A stretch of DNA of 64,000 bases from Sphingopyxis indica (GTDB taxonomy: Bacteria > Pseudomonadota > Alphaproteobacteria > Sphingomonadales > Sphingomonadaceae), in NCBI RefSeq assembly GCF_900188185.1, contig NZ_FZPA01000009.1:1-64000 (forward strand), in the 5' to 3' direction. A program made the position numbers and the translations under genes. This document shows positions 33,765-44,589 of this stretch, one piece after another; position 1 is the stretch's first letter; each line of letters opens with the position of its first letter. Under the pieces are notes generated by a model. It searched no databases and had not been told where the DNA came from. It was given only the letters and a program-made list of their open reading frames with translations.

Positions 33765-33804
33765 GGGCGGGCGGCGCGAGCCCTTCTCTCACCGCCGTCC
33801 GCCC
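33765..33804. other. 12-bp GC-rich inverted repeat between the two sigma genes
   Basis: GGGCGGGCGGCG (33765-33776) pairs with CGCCGTCCGCCC (33793-33804) with one G-T pair. It lies in the 333-bp space between divergent nepR-ecfG and the second sigma gene. Apart from the EcfG promoter nothing else was recognised in this spacer. Confidence 0.3.
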
Positions 33805-33901
33805 CACTTCTGCTTTGCTTTGGCCGCGACCAGCCGCTAAGCGATATGAAGATGAACAGTTTTTCCCCGACGCCGCTCCAGCGTCCGGATCGACGCAGGG
33901 T

Positions 33902-34519
33902 ATGACGAGCGACACAGGCCCCCAGCAGCTCGACGATGCGAGCTTCAAGCGCGAACTTGCCGCGATGCTGCCGCATTTGCGCGCGTTCGGGCGCAGCCTC
34001 ACCGGCAATGCCGATCTCGCCGACGATCTGGTTCAGGAAACGATGCTGAAGGCGTGGAAGGCGCGCGCGCAATATGTGCCGGGGCCGTCGAGCATGAAAA
34101 GCTGGGCCTTCGTCATCCTGCGCAACTGTTTCCTGTCGCAGATGCGGCGCAAGAAATTCACCGCCGACTATGACGAGCTCGCCGCCGAACGGCTGCTCGT
34201 CGCCCCCGACGATCAGGACGACAGCCTGCACCTCGCCGATGTGCAGCGCGGGTTGATGCTGCTGCCCGTCGATCAGCGCGAGGCGCTGGTGCTGATCGGC
34301 GCGGGCGGGCTCAGCTATGAAGAGGGCGCGGCGATCTGTGGCTGCGCGGTCGGCACGATGAAAAGCCGCGTATCGCGCGCGCGCGCGGCGCTGCACGAGA
34401 TTTTGGAGGGCGGCGACATGCCGCTGCGCAGCGACGACGAACTGCCCGCAAGCGAAACCTTTCGCGCGATCATGGACCGCGTCGACGACCTGACCGCGAA
34501 CGGCCCCGGCGGCGACTGA
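33902..34519 (+). CDS. ecfG2: second EcfG-type ECF sigma factor
   Basis: A 205-residue paralogue of the neighbouring EcfG: MLPHLRAFGRSLTGNADLADDLVQETMLKAWKAR in region 2 and LPVDQREALVLIGAGGLSYEEGAAICGCAVGTMKSRVSRARAAL in region 4. It has no nepR of its own. Sphingomonads often carry two EcfG proteins with unequal roles. No GGAAC/CGTT promoter was found directly upstream, unlike nepR-ecfG. It reads convergently toward phyR, stopping eight bases before it. Confidence 0.9.
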   Translation: MTSDTGPQQLDDASFKRELAAMLPHLRAFGRSLTGNADLADDLVQETMLKAWKARAQYVPGPSSMKSWAFVILRNCFLSQMRRKKFTADYDELAAERLLVAPDDQDDSLHLADVQRGLMLLPVDQREALVLIGAGGLSYEEGAAICGCAVGTMKSRVSRARAALHEILEGGDMPLRSDDELPASETFRAIMDRVDDLTANGPGGD

Positions 34520-34527
34520 TAGGCGCG

Positions 34528-35319
34528 CTAGGCCGCGAGTTCGGGCGTGAAGAGCAGGCTCTGGCTGATCGCCGCGCGCACCGTGTTTTCGCGGAACGGT
34601 TTCGAAATCAGGAAGGTCGGCTCGACGCGGTTGCCGGTGAGCAGCCGTTCGGGGAAGGCGGTGATGAAGATCACCGGAACGGGCGCCACGCCCAATATCT
34701 CCTGCACCGCGTCGATCCCCGACGATCCGTCGGCGAGCTGAATGTCGGCGAGCACGAGGCCCGCTTCGGTCTTTTCGAACGCCGCGACCGCATCGGCGTG
34801 CGTCGCGGCGATGCCCGCGACGCTGTGCCCCAGCGCCTCGACGATCTGTTCGAGTTCGAGCGCGATCAGTGGCTCGTCCTCGATGATCAGGACCGAGGTG
34901 CGCGATTCGCGGTCGAGGTCGGCGACCGCCTCGTCGAGCAGCGTCGCGACCGTCGCATCGTCGGTGCCGGTGATCAGCGCCGCTTCCTCGATCGAAAAGC
35001 CTTCGAGCGCGGTCAGCAGCAGAATTTGCCGTCCGAGCGGCGTGATGCGCGCGAGCCGGCGGTTCGCGGCGCGGACGAGCGCATCCTCTTCATCGTCGCC
35101 GCCGCCTTCGTCGATGAAGGCGCTTTCCCAGATGCGGTGAAAGGCGCGGTAGAGGTCGATGCGGGTGCCGTGCCCGGAGGCGAATTCGTCGGGCGCCGCG
35201 ACGACCACTTCGAGCAGCGTGTGGACGAAATTGTCGCCATGCTGCTGGCTTCCCGTCAGCGCGCGCGCATAGCGGCGCAGAAACGGCAGGTGGCCGCGGA
35301 TTTCATCGCCCAGGCTCAT
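34528..35319 (-). CDS. phyR: PhyR response regulator of the general stress response
   Basis: A 263-residue protein with an ECF-sigma-like N-terminal domain (LPFLRRYARALTGSQQHGDNF and ITPLGRQILLLTALEGFSIEEAALITG, residues 1-125) joined to a receiver (VLIIEDEPLIALELEQIV) with phospho-acceptor Asp192 in LADIQLADG and the conserved Lys in SKPF. When phosphorylated the sigma-like domain is freed to bind NepR. It lies between the second ecfG and the HWE kinase gene. Confidence 0.95.
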   Translation of the reverse strand: MSLGDEIRGHLPFLRRYARALTGSQQHGDNFVHTLLEVVVAAPDEFASGHGTRIDLYRAFHRIWESAFIDEGGGDDEEDALVRAANRRLARITPLGRQILLLTALEGFSIEEAALITGTDDATVATLLDEAVADLDRESRTSVLIIEDEPLIALELEQIVEALGHSVAGIAATHADAVAAFEKTEAGLVLADIQLADGSSGIDAVQEILGVAPVPVIFITAFPERLLTGNRVEPTFLISKPFRENTVRAAISQSLLFTPELAA

Positions 35320-35346
35320 GCGGGTTCCTCCCTCTTAAAATCATCA

Positions 35347-35372
35347 TACGCGGCTTCGCTGCGCCGGGTTCC
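35347..35372 (-). promoter_or_regulatory. possible EcfG-type promoter of phyR
   Basis: On the minus strand GGAAC (35372-35368) is followed after 17 bases by CGTA (35350-35347), one base off the CGTT consensus, upstream of the phyR start. Autoregulation of phyR by EcfG is common. Weaker than the nepR site. Confidence 0.35.
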
Positions 35373-35529
35373 TTTTTTGAGACAATAATGAAAATCGGGG
35401 GCTGCAACTTGTTGCGGGGCGGTGCGTAAAAGACGGTACGGGACGCACCGGGGGCCGAAGGCGGACATGGGCCAAACGGCACCAGTCGCGCGCCTGTCGG
35501 GCTGCCAGGCTTTTGTAGGGACCAATTTC

Positions 35530-37065
35530 ATGGCACAGCGGCCCGGGAAAAATCGCGATGCCGCGGCATCGAGGGGCGAGGGGCGGAATGTGGCAGATGG
35601 CGGGGACAGGGATGCGGACTTCAACGAGCGGCGGCGGCTGACGACGCTTCGCGACTACCATATTCTCGACACCAGGCCCGAACCGGCCTTCGATCGGGTC
35701 ACCAAGCTGGTGGCCGATCTGTTCGAGGTGCCGATCGCGCTGATTTCGTTCGTCGACGACCGCCGGCTGTGGTTCAAATCGGCGTACGGACTCGACGCGC
35801 CCGAAAAGCCGCGCGACATCAGCTTCTGTCAGCAGATGATCGCCGGCGACCAGCCGCTCGTCGTCGCCGACGCCGCCGAAGACGCGCGGTTTCGGGGCAA
35901 TGTGCTGGTGACCGGCGATCCCTATGTCCGCTTCTATGCCGGCGTGCCGCTGCGCGCGCACAACGGCCTCATTCTCGGCTCGCTGTGCATCATCGACACG
36001 AAGCCGCGCGCAGCCTTCGGGCCGCGCGAGCTTGCGCGGCTAGAGGATTTCGCCGCCATCATCATGGGCGAGGCCGAACTACGCCGCGCCGCGGTCGAGC
36101 GCGACGAGGCGCGGCAAATGCTCGAGCGCGCGCTCGACTTTTCGTGCATCGCGTCGTGGCAGTTCGACCCGCGGACCGACGATTTGCGCTGGCGCGGCGC
36201 GACCGCCGAACTGTGGGGCGCCGATTTCGAAACCGCGCTGTCGACCGGCGCGGGTTTTTTCGCGCGCGTCCATCCCGACGACCGCGAAGCGGTGCGCCGC
36301 ATACTCGACGAATCGATCGACAGCGGCGACCCCTATGCGACCGAATATCGCATCAACCATCCCGAGCGGGGCGTGCGCTGGATCAGCGCGCGCGGCGATT
36401 GGGACGTGCGCGCGAACGACGCGATGCTGACGGGGATCTGCGTCGACATCACCGAACAGAAGAGCCGGCAGGAAACCGCCAATCTGTTGATGCGCGAGCT
36501 GCACCACCGGATGCGCAACCTATTCGCGACGGTCAGCGCGATCATCTCGCTGACCCGCCATTCGGCGGGCGATGTCGAGGATTATGTCGAGCGCATCAAC
36601 AGCCGCCTCGATGCGCTCAACCGGGCGCAGAATGTCCTCCTCGGCGCCAATTTCATGACCGGGTCGATGCACGCGCTGATGCGCGAGGTCGAGGCCGGCT
36701 TTCCGCGCGTGCGCTGGGCCGGGCCCGATCTGGTGCTGCCCGAAAATGCGCTCGTCGCGATGGCGTTGCTGTTCAACGAACTCGCGACCAACGCGGTCAA
36801 GCACGGTGCGCTGTCGAACGACAGCGGGCGCGTCGACGTAAGGTGGACGCAGGACGAGGGTGACGCCGAGGATCGCAAGTTCCGGCTGAGCTGGCGCGAG
36901 AGCGGCGGCACGGGCATGGTCGTCGCGCCCGACCGAACCAGCTTCGGCACCTTGCTGATGGAGCGCAGCGTGCGCAACAATCTGGGCGGGACGATCGAGC
37001 GCCATTGGGAACCGACGGGCCTGGTCGTCGATATCGCGTTGCCCGCACGGTGGCGCGAAGCATAG
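35530..37065 (+). CDS. GAF-PAS HWE-family sensor histidine kinase
   Basis: A 511-residue soluble kinase. A GAF domain (about 35-185, from RRRLTTLRDYHILDTRPEPAFDR to LCIIDTKPR) is followed by a PAS domain (about 195-300, ending GICVDITEQ) and an HWE kinase core: phospho-His in ELHHRMRNLFATVSAI, N-box NELATNAVKHG, and LSWRESGG carrying the WxE of the family name. HWE/HisKA2 kinases are the usual phosphodonors for PhyR, and it is divergent from phyR. ATG at 35530 has AGGGA eight bases upstream. No transmembrane segment. Confidence 0.85.
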   Translation: MAQRPGKNRDAAASRGEGRNVADGGDRDADFNERRRLTTLRDYHILDTRPEPAFDRVTKLVADLFEVPIALISFVDDRRLWFKSAYGLDAPEKPRDISFCQQMIAGDQPLVVADAAEDARFRGNVLVTGDPYVRFYAGVPLRAHNGLILGSLCIIDTKPRAAFGPRELARLEDFAAIIMGEAELRRAAVERDEARQMLERALDFSCIASWQFDPRTDDLRWRGATAELWGADFETALSTGAGFFARVHPDDREAVRRILDESIDSGDPYATEYRINHPERGVRWISARGDWDVRANDAMLTGICVDITEQKSRQETANLLMRELHHRMRNLFATVSAIISLTRHSAGDVEDYVERINSRLDALNRAQNVLLGANFMTGSMHALMREVEAGFPRVRWAGPDLVLPENALVAMALLFNELATNAVKHGALSNDSGRVDVRWTQDEGDAEDRKFRLSWRESGGTGMVVAPDRTSFGTLLMERSVRNNLGGTIERHWEPTGLVVDIALPARWREA

Positions 37066-37217
37066 GGGGTAGGCGCCGGCGCGCCTATGCAAAGAATAAA
37101 TTCCCTCTTCGGAAGGAGGGGCTTGGTTGCAGGAATATTTGCTTTCACGGCCTTGCAACCGCTAAGCGCGATACCGAGTTAGTGACCCCATAGTTCAGAC
37201 AGAAAACGGAGACTGCC

Positions 37218-37832
37218 ATGACCATCGCCTTTCCGCCGCTGCCCTACGCCGACGACGCGCTGGCGCCGCATATTTCGGCCGAAACGCTGCAGACGCATCA
37301 TGGCAAGCATCACAAGACCTATGTCGACAAGGTGAATGCCGCGATCGAGGGCACCGATCTTGCCGGCAAGAGCCTCGAGGACATCATCCGCCACGCCGAA
37401 AGCGCGGGCAACAAGGGCCTGTTCAACAACAGCGCGCAGTCGTGGAACCATGCCTTCTACTGGAACAGCATGGCGCCCAAGAAGACCGCGCCTTCGGGCG
37501 ATCTCGCCGCGGCGATCGACCGCGACTTCGGCTCGCTCGACGATCTGAAAAAGAAGCTCAAGGACACCGCGATCAACCATTTCGCGTCGGGCTGGGCGTG
37601 GCTCGTCGCGCAGGACGGCAAGCTGTCGGTCACCGACACCCACGACGCCGGCACCGAAGCGACGAAGGGTGTCAAGCCGCTGCTCGTCGTCGATGTGTGG
37701 GAACATGCCTATTATATCGACCGCAAGAACGTCCGCCCCGACTATGTCAATGCGGTGGTCGACGAGCTGCTCAACTGGGACTTCGCCGCCGAGAACCTCG
37801 CGCGCGACGGCAGCTGGACCTATCCGGGCTGA
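37218..37832 (+). CDS. sodB: iron superoxide dismutase
   Basis: A 204-residue Fe/Mn superoxide dismutase converting superoxide to peroxide and oxygen. Metal ligands are in HHGKHHKTYV, SAQSWNHAFYW and DVWEHAYYID. The Gln in SAQSWNH, from the N-terminal half, marks the iron form. No signal peptide, so cytoplasmic. It stands alone; the 152-bp space upstream holds a TAGGCGC/GCGCCTA hairpin after the kinase gene and an AT-richer promoter region. Confidence 0.95.
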   Translation: MTIAFPPLPYADDALAPHISAETLQTHHGKHHKTYVDKVNAAIEGTDLAGKSLEDIIRHAESAGNKGLFNNSAQSWNHAFYWNSMAPKKTAPSGDLAAAIDRDFGSLDDLKKKLKDTAINHFASGWAWLVAQDGKLSVTDTHDAGTEATKGVKPLLVVDVWEHAYYIDRKNVRPDYVNAVVDELLNWDFAAENLARDGSWTYPG

Positions 37833-37850
37833 TCTTCCGCTATCAGAAAG

Positions 37851-37937
37851 CGTGTATCCCCGCGAAGGCGGGGATCCATCTCCTGCCGGTTAAAAATAGC
37901 GCCGGCGGGAGATGGGCTCCCGCCTTCGCGGGAGCAC
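37851..37937. repeat. CCCCGCGAAGGCGGGG element (ATCTCCTGCC core)
   Basis: GTATCCCCGCGAAGGCGGGGATCCATCTCCTGCCGG is mirrored by GCCGGCGGGAGATGGGCTCCCGCCTTCGCGGGAGCAC. It lies 19 bp after the sodB stop and may end that transcript. Confidence 0.8.
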
Positions 37938-38008
37938 ATGTTTTTCGGGTTCGCGATACTCTGTAATGTCCTATCGCCCCGGCGCGCCTTCGCCTATACG
38001 CCGCCGGC

Positions 38009-39388
<1,380 letters not shown>

Positions 39389-39416
39389 ACTCGCCAAAGT
39401 AGATAGGGAGAACTCT

Positions 39417-39674
39417 GTGCGGCTACCTTTCAGGAACCATCTCTCAACGCCCCTGACGATTTTCATCGAACCTATATGCGATCAATATGATGTTCCCGCG
39501 GGTGGCGAAGCCGTCGTGACGCTAGAAGATGGCTACCCGCATTCGATCGATGTCCATCCGGATAATTGGGTGTCGATCTGGAACGAGGGGCCGGAGTTCG
39601 CGACAGTTGAACTCTTCGATGAGCATCAATTCTCATTTCCAGTAAAAAGGCGAGGACTAGAGGCGGGGCCGTAG
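39417..39674 (+). CDS. small protein of unknown function
   Basis: An 85-residue acidic protein with GTG start and AGGGAG seven bases upstream. It reads MRLPFRNHLSTPLTIFIEPICD, then EAVVTLEDGYPHSIDVHPDNWVSIWNEG, probably an all-beta fold. Codon use is visibly less GC-rich than its neighbours, so recent acquisition is possible. It overlaps, on the other strand, the continuation of a LysR remnant. No family was recognised. Confidence 0.55.
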   Translation: MRLPFRNHLSTPLTIFIEPICDQYDVPAGGEAVVTLEDGYPHSIDVHPDNWVSIWNEGPEFATVELFDEHQFSFPVKRRGLEAGP

Positions 39675-39689
39675 TTTGGCTCAAATCCG

Positions 39690-39885
39690 CTGCAAAGCCC
39701 CCCGGCAATTCCTCGCGCAGCTTGTCGATCAGCAGCCGCACCTTCGGCAGCAGATGGCGGCGCTGCGGATAGACCGCCCAGATCGGTTCTTCCTGCGGCC
39801 GCAGTGCGTCGAGGAGCGAGACGAGCGCGCCGCTTTGCAGATGCGGCGTCACATGGAAATCGGGAAGCTGGCAGGCGCCAGCGTT
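39690..39885 (-). pseudogene. LysR-family regulator, C-terminal remnant
   Basis: Minus-strand reading gives CQLPDFHVTPHLQSGALVSLLDALRP and PIWAVYPQRRHLLPKVRLLIDKLREELPG, the last 60-odd residues of a LysR effector domain. A TAA lies directly before it (39886-39888) where the domain should continue, and the DNA-binding half is missing. Repeat elements begin at about this point, so a deletion linked to them probably removed the rest. Confidence 0.7.
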
Positions 39886-39896
39886 TTAGCCACCTT

Positions 39897-40075
39897 CGTC
39901 ACCCTGAACTTGTTTGGCGATTACTCCCTTCGCATCCGTATTCCGGATATCGTCATTGCGAGCGAAGCGAAGCAATCCAGAGCGGTTTACGCACACTCTG
40001 GATTGCTTCGCTTCGCTCGCAATGACGGGGCATACGGATGCAATAGGGATAATCGCCAACTTGTTTCAGGGTTCG
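39897..40075. repeat. outer inverted repeat hosting another repeat element
   Basis: TTGGCGATTACTCCCTTCGCATCCGTATTCC-like arm at 39914-39944 is mirrored at 40027-40060, with GTCACCCTGAACTTGTTT / AACTTGTTTCAGGGTT sequences at its outer ends. The CGTCATTGCGAG element lies in its centre, so one palindromic element has inserted into or grown within another. Confidence 0.6.
39951..40027. repeat. CGTCATTGCGAG inverted-repeat element, copy 3
   Basis: CGTCATTGCGAGCGAAGCGAAGCAATCC mirrored by GGATTGCTTCGCTTCGCTCGCAATGACG, inside the larger inverted repeat at 39897-40075. Confidence 0.85.
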
Positions 40076-40110
40076 TGGCCTGCCGTTTCCTTCGGCGTCG
40101 TGTTCTTTTG

Positions 40111-40244
40111 TTTCACACAAAGACACGAAGAGGAAGGCGTGGGCCGCTATGTCCCACTTCTCCGTCAACGCCGCGGCTGGCCGCACTGTCCGAATCAAAA
40201 GCCGCTTCGCGGCCGATGCGACATCTTTGTGTCTTTGTGTGAAA
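40111..40244. repeat. inverted repeat with 21-bp TTTCACACAAAGACAC ends
   Basis: TTTCACACAAAGACACGAAGA (40111-40131) is matched, with one mismatch, by the inverse of TCTTTGTGTCTTTGTGTGAAA (40224-40244). The 134-bp unit has MITE-like form, contains no gene, and its AT-rich ends differ from the GC-rich surroundings. It is part of the 713-bp gene-poor stretch before frmA. Confidence 0.65.
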
Positions 40245-40279
40245 ATAGCTGGCGTCGCCTTGACGGGCAAGCGCCGGGT

Positions 40280-40310
40280 CATGGATGCTGAAACGCGTTC
40301 AGCATGACGA
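40280..40310. repeat. small palindrome, TGCTGAA-ACGCG-TTCAGCA
   Basis: TGCTGAAACGCGTTCAGCA (40286-40304) with flanking CATGGA/ATGACG, about 80 bp before the frmA start. It resembles another short sphingomonad repeat type and could also be a terminator or an operator for the formaldehyde operon. Confidence 0.45.
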
Positions 40311-40387
40311 AGGTTGGGAATGCGACCCTCGCATCTTGCATTGCCGCCCCATTTGCCTGATTGGAGCGCCCGAGAAGGAGACCGCCC

Positions 40388-41500
<1,113 letters not shown>

Positions 41501-41518
41501 CGCGGAGAGGGACACGCC

Positions 41519-41905
41519 ATGTTCAGCCATGTGACCCTGGGGTCGAACGACATCGCCGCGAGCAAGCGCTTTTACGACGCGATCCTCGGCGTGCTCGGCG
41601 CGCCCGAGGGGGTGATCGACGAGCGCGGGCGGCTTATCTATATGCACGTCGGCGGCCGGCTGGTGATCACGCGGCCGGTCGATGGCAAGGCGGCGGCGTG
41701 CGGAAACGGCCACACGCTCGGCTTTCTCGCATCGACGCCCGCGGCGGTCGATGCGTGGCACGCCGCGGGGGTCGCGAACGGCGGCACCACCGCCGAAGAC
41801 CCGCCGGGCGTCCGCAACGCGACCGAGGGGCGGGTCGTCTATCTCGCCTATCTGCGCGATCCCGACGGCAACAAACTCTGCGGCTTTCACAAGATTTCGG
41901 GCTGA
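41519..41905 (+). CDS. VOC-family protein of the formaldehyde operon, copy 1
   Basis: A 128-residue single VOC domain: MFSHVTLGSNDIAASKRFYDAILGVLG, HTLGFLASTPAAVDAWHAAG, and YLRDPDGNKLCGFH with a C-terminal metal-type residue. It begins 18 bp after frmA and ends one base before purU. A close relative follows purU. A thiol-adduct or formaldehyde-linked role is suggested by position; the reaction is unknown. Confidence 0.8.
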   Translation: MFSHVTLGSNDIAASKRFYDAILGVLGAPEGVIDERGRLIYMHVGGRLVITRPVDGKAAACGNGHTLGFLASTPAAVDAWHAAGVANGGTTAEDPPGVRNATEGRVVYLAYLRDPDGNKLCGFHKISG

Positions 41906-41906
41906 C

Positions 41907-42779
41907 ATGGCCGGAGATCGCGGGCCCGCCTATGTGCTGACCTTCAGCTGCGTCGATGCCGTGGGTATCGTCGCGGCGGTGACGGGGCTGCTCGCACAGC
42001 GCGACGGCTTCATCCTCGATAGCCAGCAATATGCCGACCTCGATTCGGGGCGCTTCTTCATGCGCGTCGCATTTCGCGGTGCGGGGCCGCGCTTCCCCGA
42101 AGGGCTGGACGCGGTGCGCGCCGCCTTTGCGCCGGTCGTCACCCGCTTCCATATGGACGCACGGATCAGCGACGCGGGCGCCAAGCCGCGCTTCGTCATC
42201 GCGGTGTCGCAGGGCAGCCACTGCCTCAACGACCTCTTGCACCGCTGGTCGACCGGCAACCTTGCGATCGACATCGTCGGCGTCGTGTCGAACCATCAGC
42301 ATCTGCGCCGCCTGACCGAATGGCACGGGTTGCCGTTCCACTATCTGCCCGTCGACAAGGACAATCGCGAGAGCCAGGAAGCCGCGATCCTGAAGGTGAT
42401 GGCCGAGGGCGAGGCCGACTATCTGGTGCTCGCGCGCTATATGCAGATATTGTCGGAGGAGCTGTCGGCGAGCCTTGCGGGCCGCTGCATCAACATCCAT
42501 CACAGCTTTCTGCCGGGTTTCAAGGGCGCGAAGCCCTATCACCGTGCGCACGAGCGCGGGGTCAAGCTGATCGGCGCGACCGCGCATTTCGTCACCAGCG
42601 ATCTCGACGAAGGGCCGATCATCGAACAGGCGGTCGAGCGCGTCGATCATCGCGACTCGGTCGAGGCGCTGATCCGTATCGGCCGCGACATCGAGGCACA
42701 GGTGCTCGCGCGCGCGGTGCGCTGGGTCGCCGAACAGCGGGTGCTGATCGACGGACGCAAGACGGTGGTCTTTCGCTAG
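41907..42779 (+). CDS. purU: formyltetrahydrofolate deformylase
   Basis: Hydrolyses 10-formyl-THF to formate and THF, balancing one-carbon pools. The 290-residue protein has an N-terminal ACT domain (YVLTFSCVDAVGIVAAVTGLLAQRDGFI) and a formyltransferase-like domain with VSNHQHLR, INIHHSFLPGFKGAKPY carrying the catalytic Asn-His, and DLDEGPIIEQ with the catalytic Asp. ATG lies one base after the VOC stop. Its place inside the formaldehyde operon links folate and glutathione C1 pools. Confidence 0.93.
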   Translation: MAGDRGPAYVLTFSCVDAVGIVAAVTGLLAQRDGFILDSQQYADLDSGRFFMRVAFRGAGPRFPEGLDAVRAAFAPVVTRFHMDARISDAGAKPRFVIAVSQGSHCLNDLLHRWSTGNLAIDIVGVVSNHQHLRRLTEWHGLPFHYLPVDKDNRESQEAAILKVMAEGEADYLVLARYMQILSEELSASLAGRCINIHHSFLPGFKGAKPYHRAHERGVKLIGATAHFVTSDLDEGPIIEQAVERVDHRDSVEALIRIGRDIEAQVLARAVRWVAEQRVLIDGRKTVVFR

Positions 42780-42833
42780 GCTATCGAACAATATAAGTCC
42801 CGAATTGCAACGAATCAGGAGGAGGCAGAGGCG

Positions 42834-43214
42834 ATGTACAGTCACAATATGGTCGGGTCGAACGACCTCGACGCATCGAAGAAATTCTATGACGCGACCT
42901 TTCAGGCGATCGGCGGCAAGCCGGGGATCGTCGACGACAAGGGGCGCCTGATCTACATGCACAATGGCGGGCTGTTCCTCGTCACCGCACCGATCGACGG
43001 CCAGCCGGCGACGGTCGGCAACGGCTGCACGATCGGCTTTGCGATGGACGGCCCCGAGCAGGCCGACGCATGGCACAAGGCCGGCGTCGAGAATGGCGGC
43101 ACCGCGATCGAAGATCCGCCGGGTATTCGCGAAGGCGGTTTCGGCCAGCTCTATCTCGCCTATCTGCGCGATCCGTCGGGCAACAAGCTTTGCGCGCTGC
43201 ACCGCGTCGTCTGA
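42834..43214 (+). CDS. VOC-family protein of the formaldehyde operon, copy 2
   Basis: A 126-residue paralogue of the first VOC protein: MYSHNMVGSNDLDASKKFYDATFQAIGG, CTIGFAMDGPEQADAWHKAG and YLAYLRDPSGNKLCALH. AGGAGG lies ten bases before the ATG. The two copies share GSND.ASK.FYDA, GRLIYMH.GG and DP.GNKLC, and so arose by duplication within the locus. Confidence 0.8.
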   Translation: MYSHNMVGSNDLDASKKFYDATFQAIGGKPGIVDDKGRLIYMHNGGLFLVTAPIDGQPATVGNGCTIGFAMDGPEQADAWHKAGVENGGTAIEDPPGIREGGFGQLYLAYLRDPSGNKLCALHRVV

Positions 43215-43227
43215 GCGCGCCAGCGGG

Positions 43228-43734
43228 ATGATGCGCGGCGAAGACGGATTGCTGGCGGACCTCGATGCGCTCGCCATCCCCTTTGCCGCGCACGAGCATG
43301 TCGCGGTGTTCACCGTTGCCGAGAGCGACGCGGTGAACGCCGCGATCCCCGGCGCGCATACCAAGAATCTGTTCCTCAAGGATGCGGGCGGCGCCTTCTG
43401 GCTCGTCACCGTGCCGGGCGAAAGCCGCGTCGACCTGAAGGCACTGCCCGCCGCGATCGGCTGCAAGCGCGTGAGCTTCGGCAGGGCCGACGACATGCAG
43501 CGGCTGCTCGGCATCGCGCCCGGCTCGGTGACGCCGCTCGCCGCGATCAACGCCGCGCCGGGAAGCATCACGGTGGTGCTCGACGCAGGGCTCGCCGCGG
43601 CGCCGCGCGTCAACGTCCATCCGCTGCGCAACACCGGCACGCTCGGCCTGCCCGGCGCCGCCATACTGGACCTGCTGCGCCATTGGGGCCATGATCCCAA
43701 GACCGCCCCCATCCCGATGCAGGACAGCGCATGA
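43228..43734 (+). CDS. YbaK/ProXp-type aminoacyl-tRNA deacylase
   Basis: A 168-residue YbaK-fold protein: HEHVAVFTVAESDAVNAAIPGAHTKNLFLKDAGGAFWLVTVPG has the conserved Lys of the editing pocket, and LGIAPGSVTPLAAIN is the second signature. Standalone members (ProXp-ala) clear Ala-tRNA-Pro. Either of two adjacent ATGs (43228 or 43231) may start it. It is joined to fghA by an ATGA overlap; the tie to formaldehyde metabolism is unexplained. Confidence 0.85.
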   Translation: MMRGEDGLLADLDALAIPFAAHEHVAVFTVAESDAVNAAIPGAHTKNLFLKDAGGAFWLVTVPGESRVDLKALPAAIGCKRVSFGRADDMQRLLGIAPGSVTPLAAINAAPGSITVVLDAGLAAAPRVNVHPLRNTGTLGLPGAAILDLLRHWGHDPKTAPIPMQDSA

Positions 43735-44579
43735 CCCTCGAAACTCTCTCGACCAACCGCAGCCACGGCGGCACCCAGGGCGTCTATCGGCACAAGAGCG
43801 CGACGACCGGCACCGACATGAGCTTCGCGATTTTCGTCCCCGACAATCCGGAGGGCGCGAAGCTGCCCGTGCTCTGGTATCTGTCGGGGCTGACCTGCAC
43901 CCACGCCAATGTCATGGAAAAGGGCGAATATCGCGCTGCCTGCGCGCAGCATGGCGTCATCTTCGTCGCGCCCGACACCAGCCCGCGCGGCGAGGGCGTG
44001 CCCGACGACCCCGACGGCGCATGGGACTTCGGGCTCGGCGCGGGCTTCTACGTCGATGCGACCGCGGAGCCGTGGGCGGCGAACTACCGTATGCGCTCCT
44101 ATGTCGAGGACGAGCTGCCGTCGCTGATCCTGCGCGACTTTCCCGCGGCCGACATGACGCGGCAGGGGATCAGCGGCCATTCGATGGGCGGCCATGGTGC
44201 GCTCACCGTCGCGCTGCGCACCCCCGACCGCTTCCGCTCGGTCTCGGCCTTTGCGCCGATCGTCGCGCCGATGCACTGCCCGTGGGGCGAAAAGGCGCTG
44301 TCGAACTATCTCGGCGAGGATCGCGAGGCGTGGGCCGCCTATGACGCCTGTGCGCTGATCGCCGGCGGCGCGCGCCTGCCCGACCTGCTCGTCGACCAGG
44401 GCGAGGCCGATAGCTTCCTCGAAGAACAGCTCAAGACGCATCTGCTGGCCGAGGCTTGCGAAAAGGCCGGGCAGAAAGCGACGATCCGGATGCAGCCCGG
44501 ATACGACCACAGCTATTATTTCATCTCGACCTTCATGGCCGAGCATGTCGGCTGGCACGCCGAGCGGTTGAAGGCTTGA
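43731..44579 (+). CDS. fghA: S-formylglutathione hydrolase
   Basis: Serine hydrolase releasing formate and glutathione from S-formylglutathione, the step after frmA. The 282-residue protein has LPVLWYLSGLTCTHAN, nucleophile Ser151 in GHSMGGHGAL, the acid region LVDQGEADSFL and catalytic His in GYDHSYYFISTFM. Last gene of the operon, overlapping the YbaK gene by four bases. A REP-like element follows ten bases downstream. Confidence 0.96.
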   Translation: MTLETLSTNRSHGGTQGVYRHKSATTGTDMSFAIFVPDNPEGAKLPVLWYLSGLTCTHANVMEKGEYRAACAQHGVIFVAPDTSPRGEGVPDDPDGAWDFGLGAGFYVDATAEPWAANYRMRSYVEDELPSLILRDFPAADMTRQGISGHSMGGHGALTVALRTPDRFRSVSAFAPIVAPMHCPWGEKALSNYLGEDREAWAAYDACALIAGGARLPDLLVDQGEADSFLEEQLKTHLLAEACEKAGQKATIRMQPGYDHSYYFISTFMAEHVGWHAERLKA

Positions 44580-44589
44580 CCAGAAAAAG

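Noticed and set aside
33902..34519. Second ecfG as a pseudogene copy of the first
   Set aside because: It is full length with intact regions 2 and 4 and has diverged throughout, so it is a functional paralogue.
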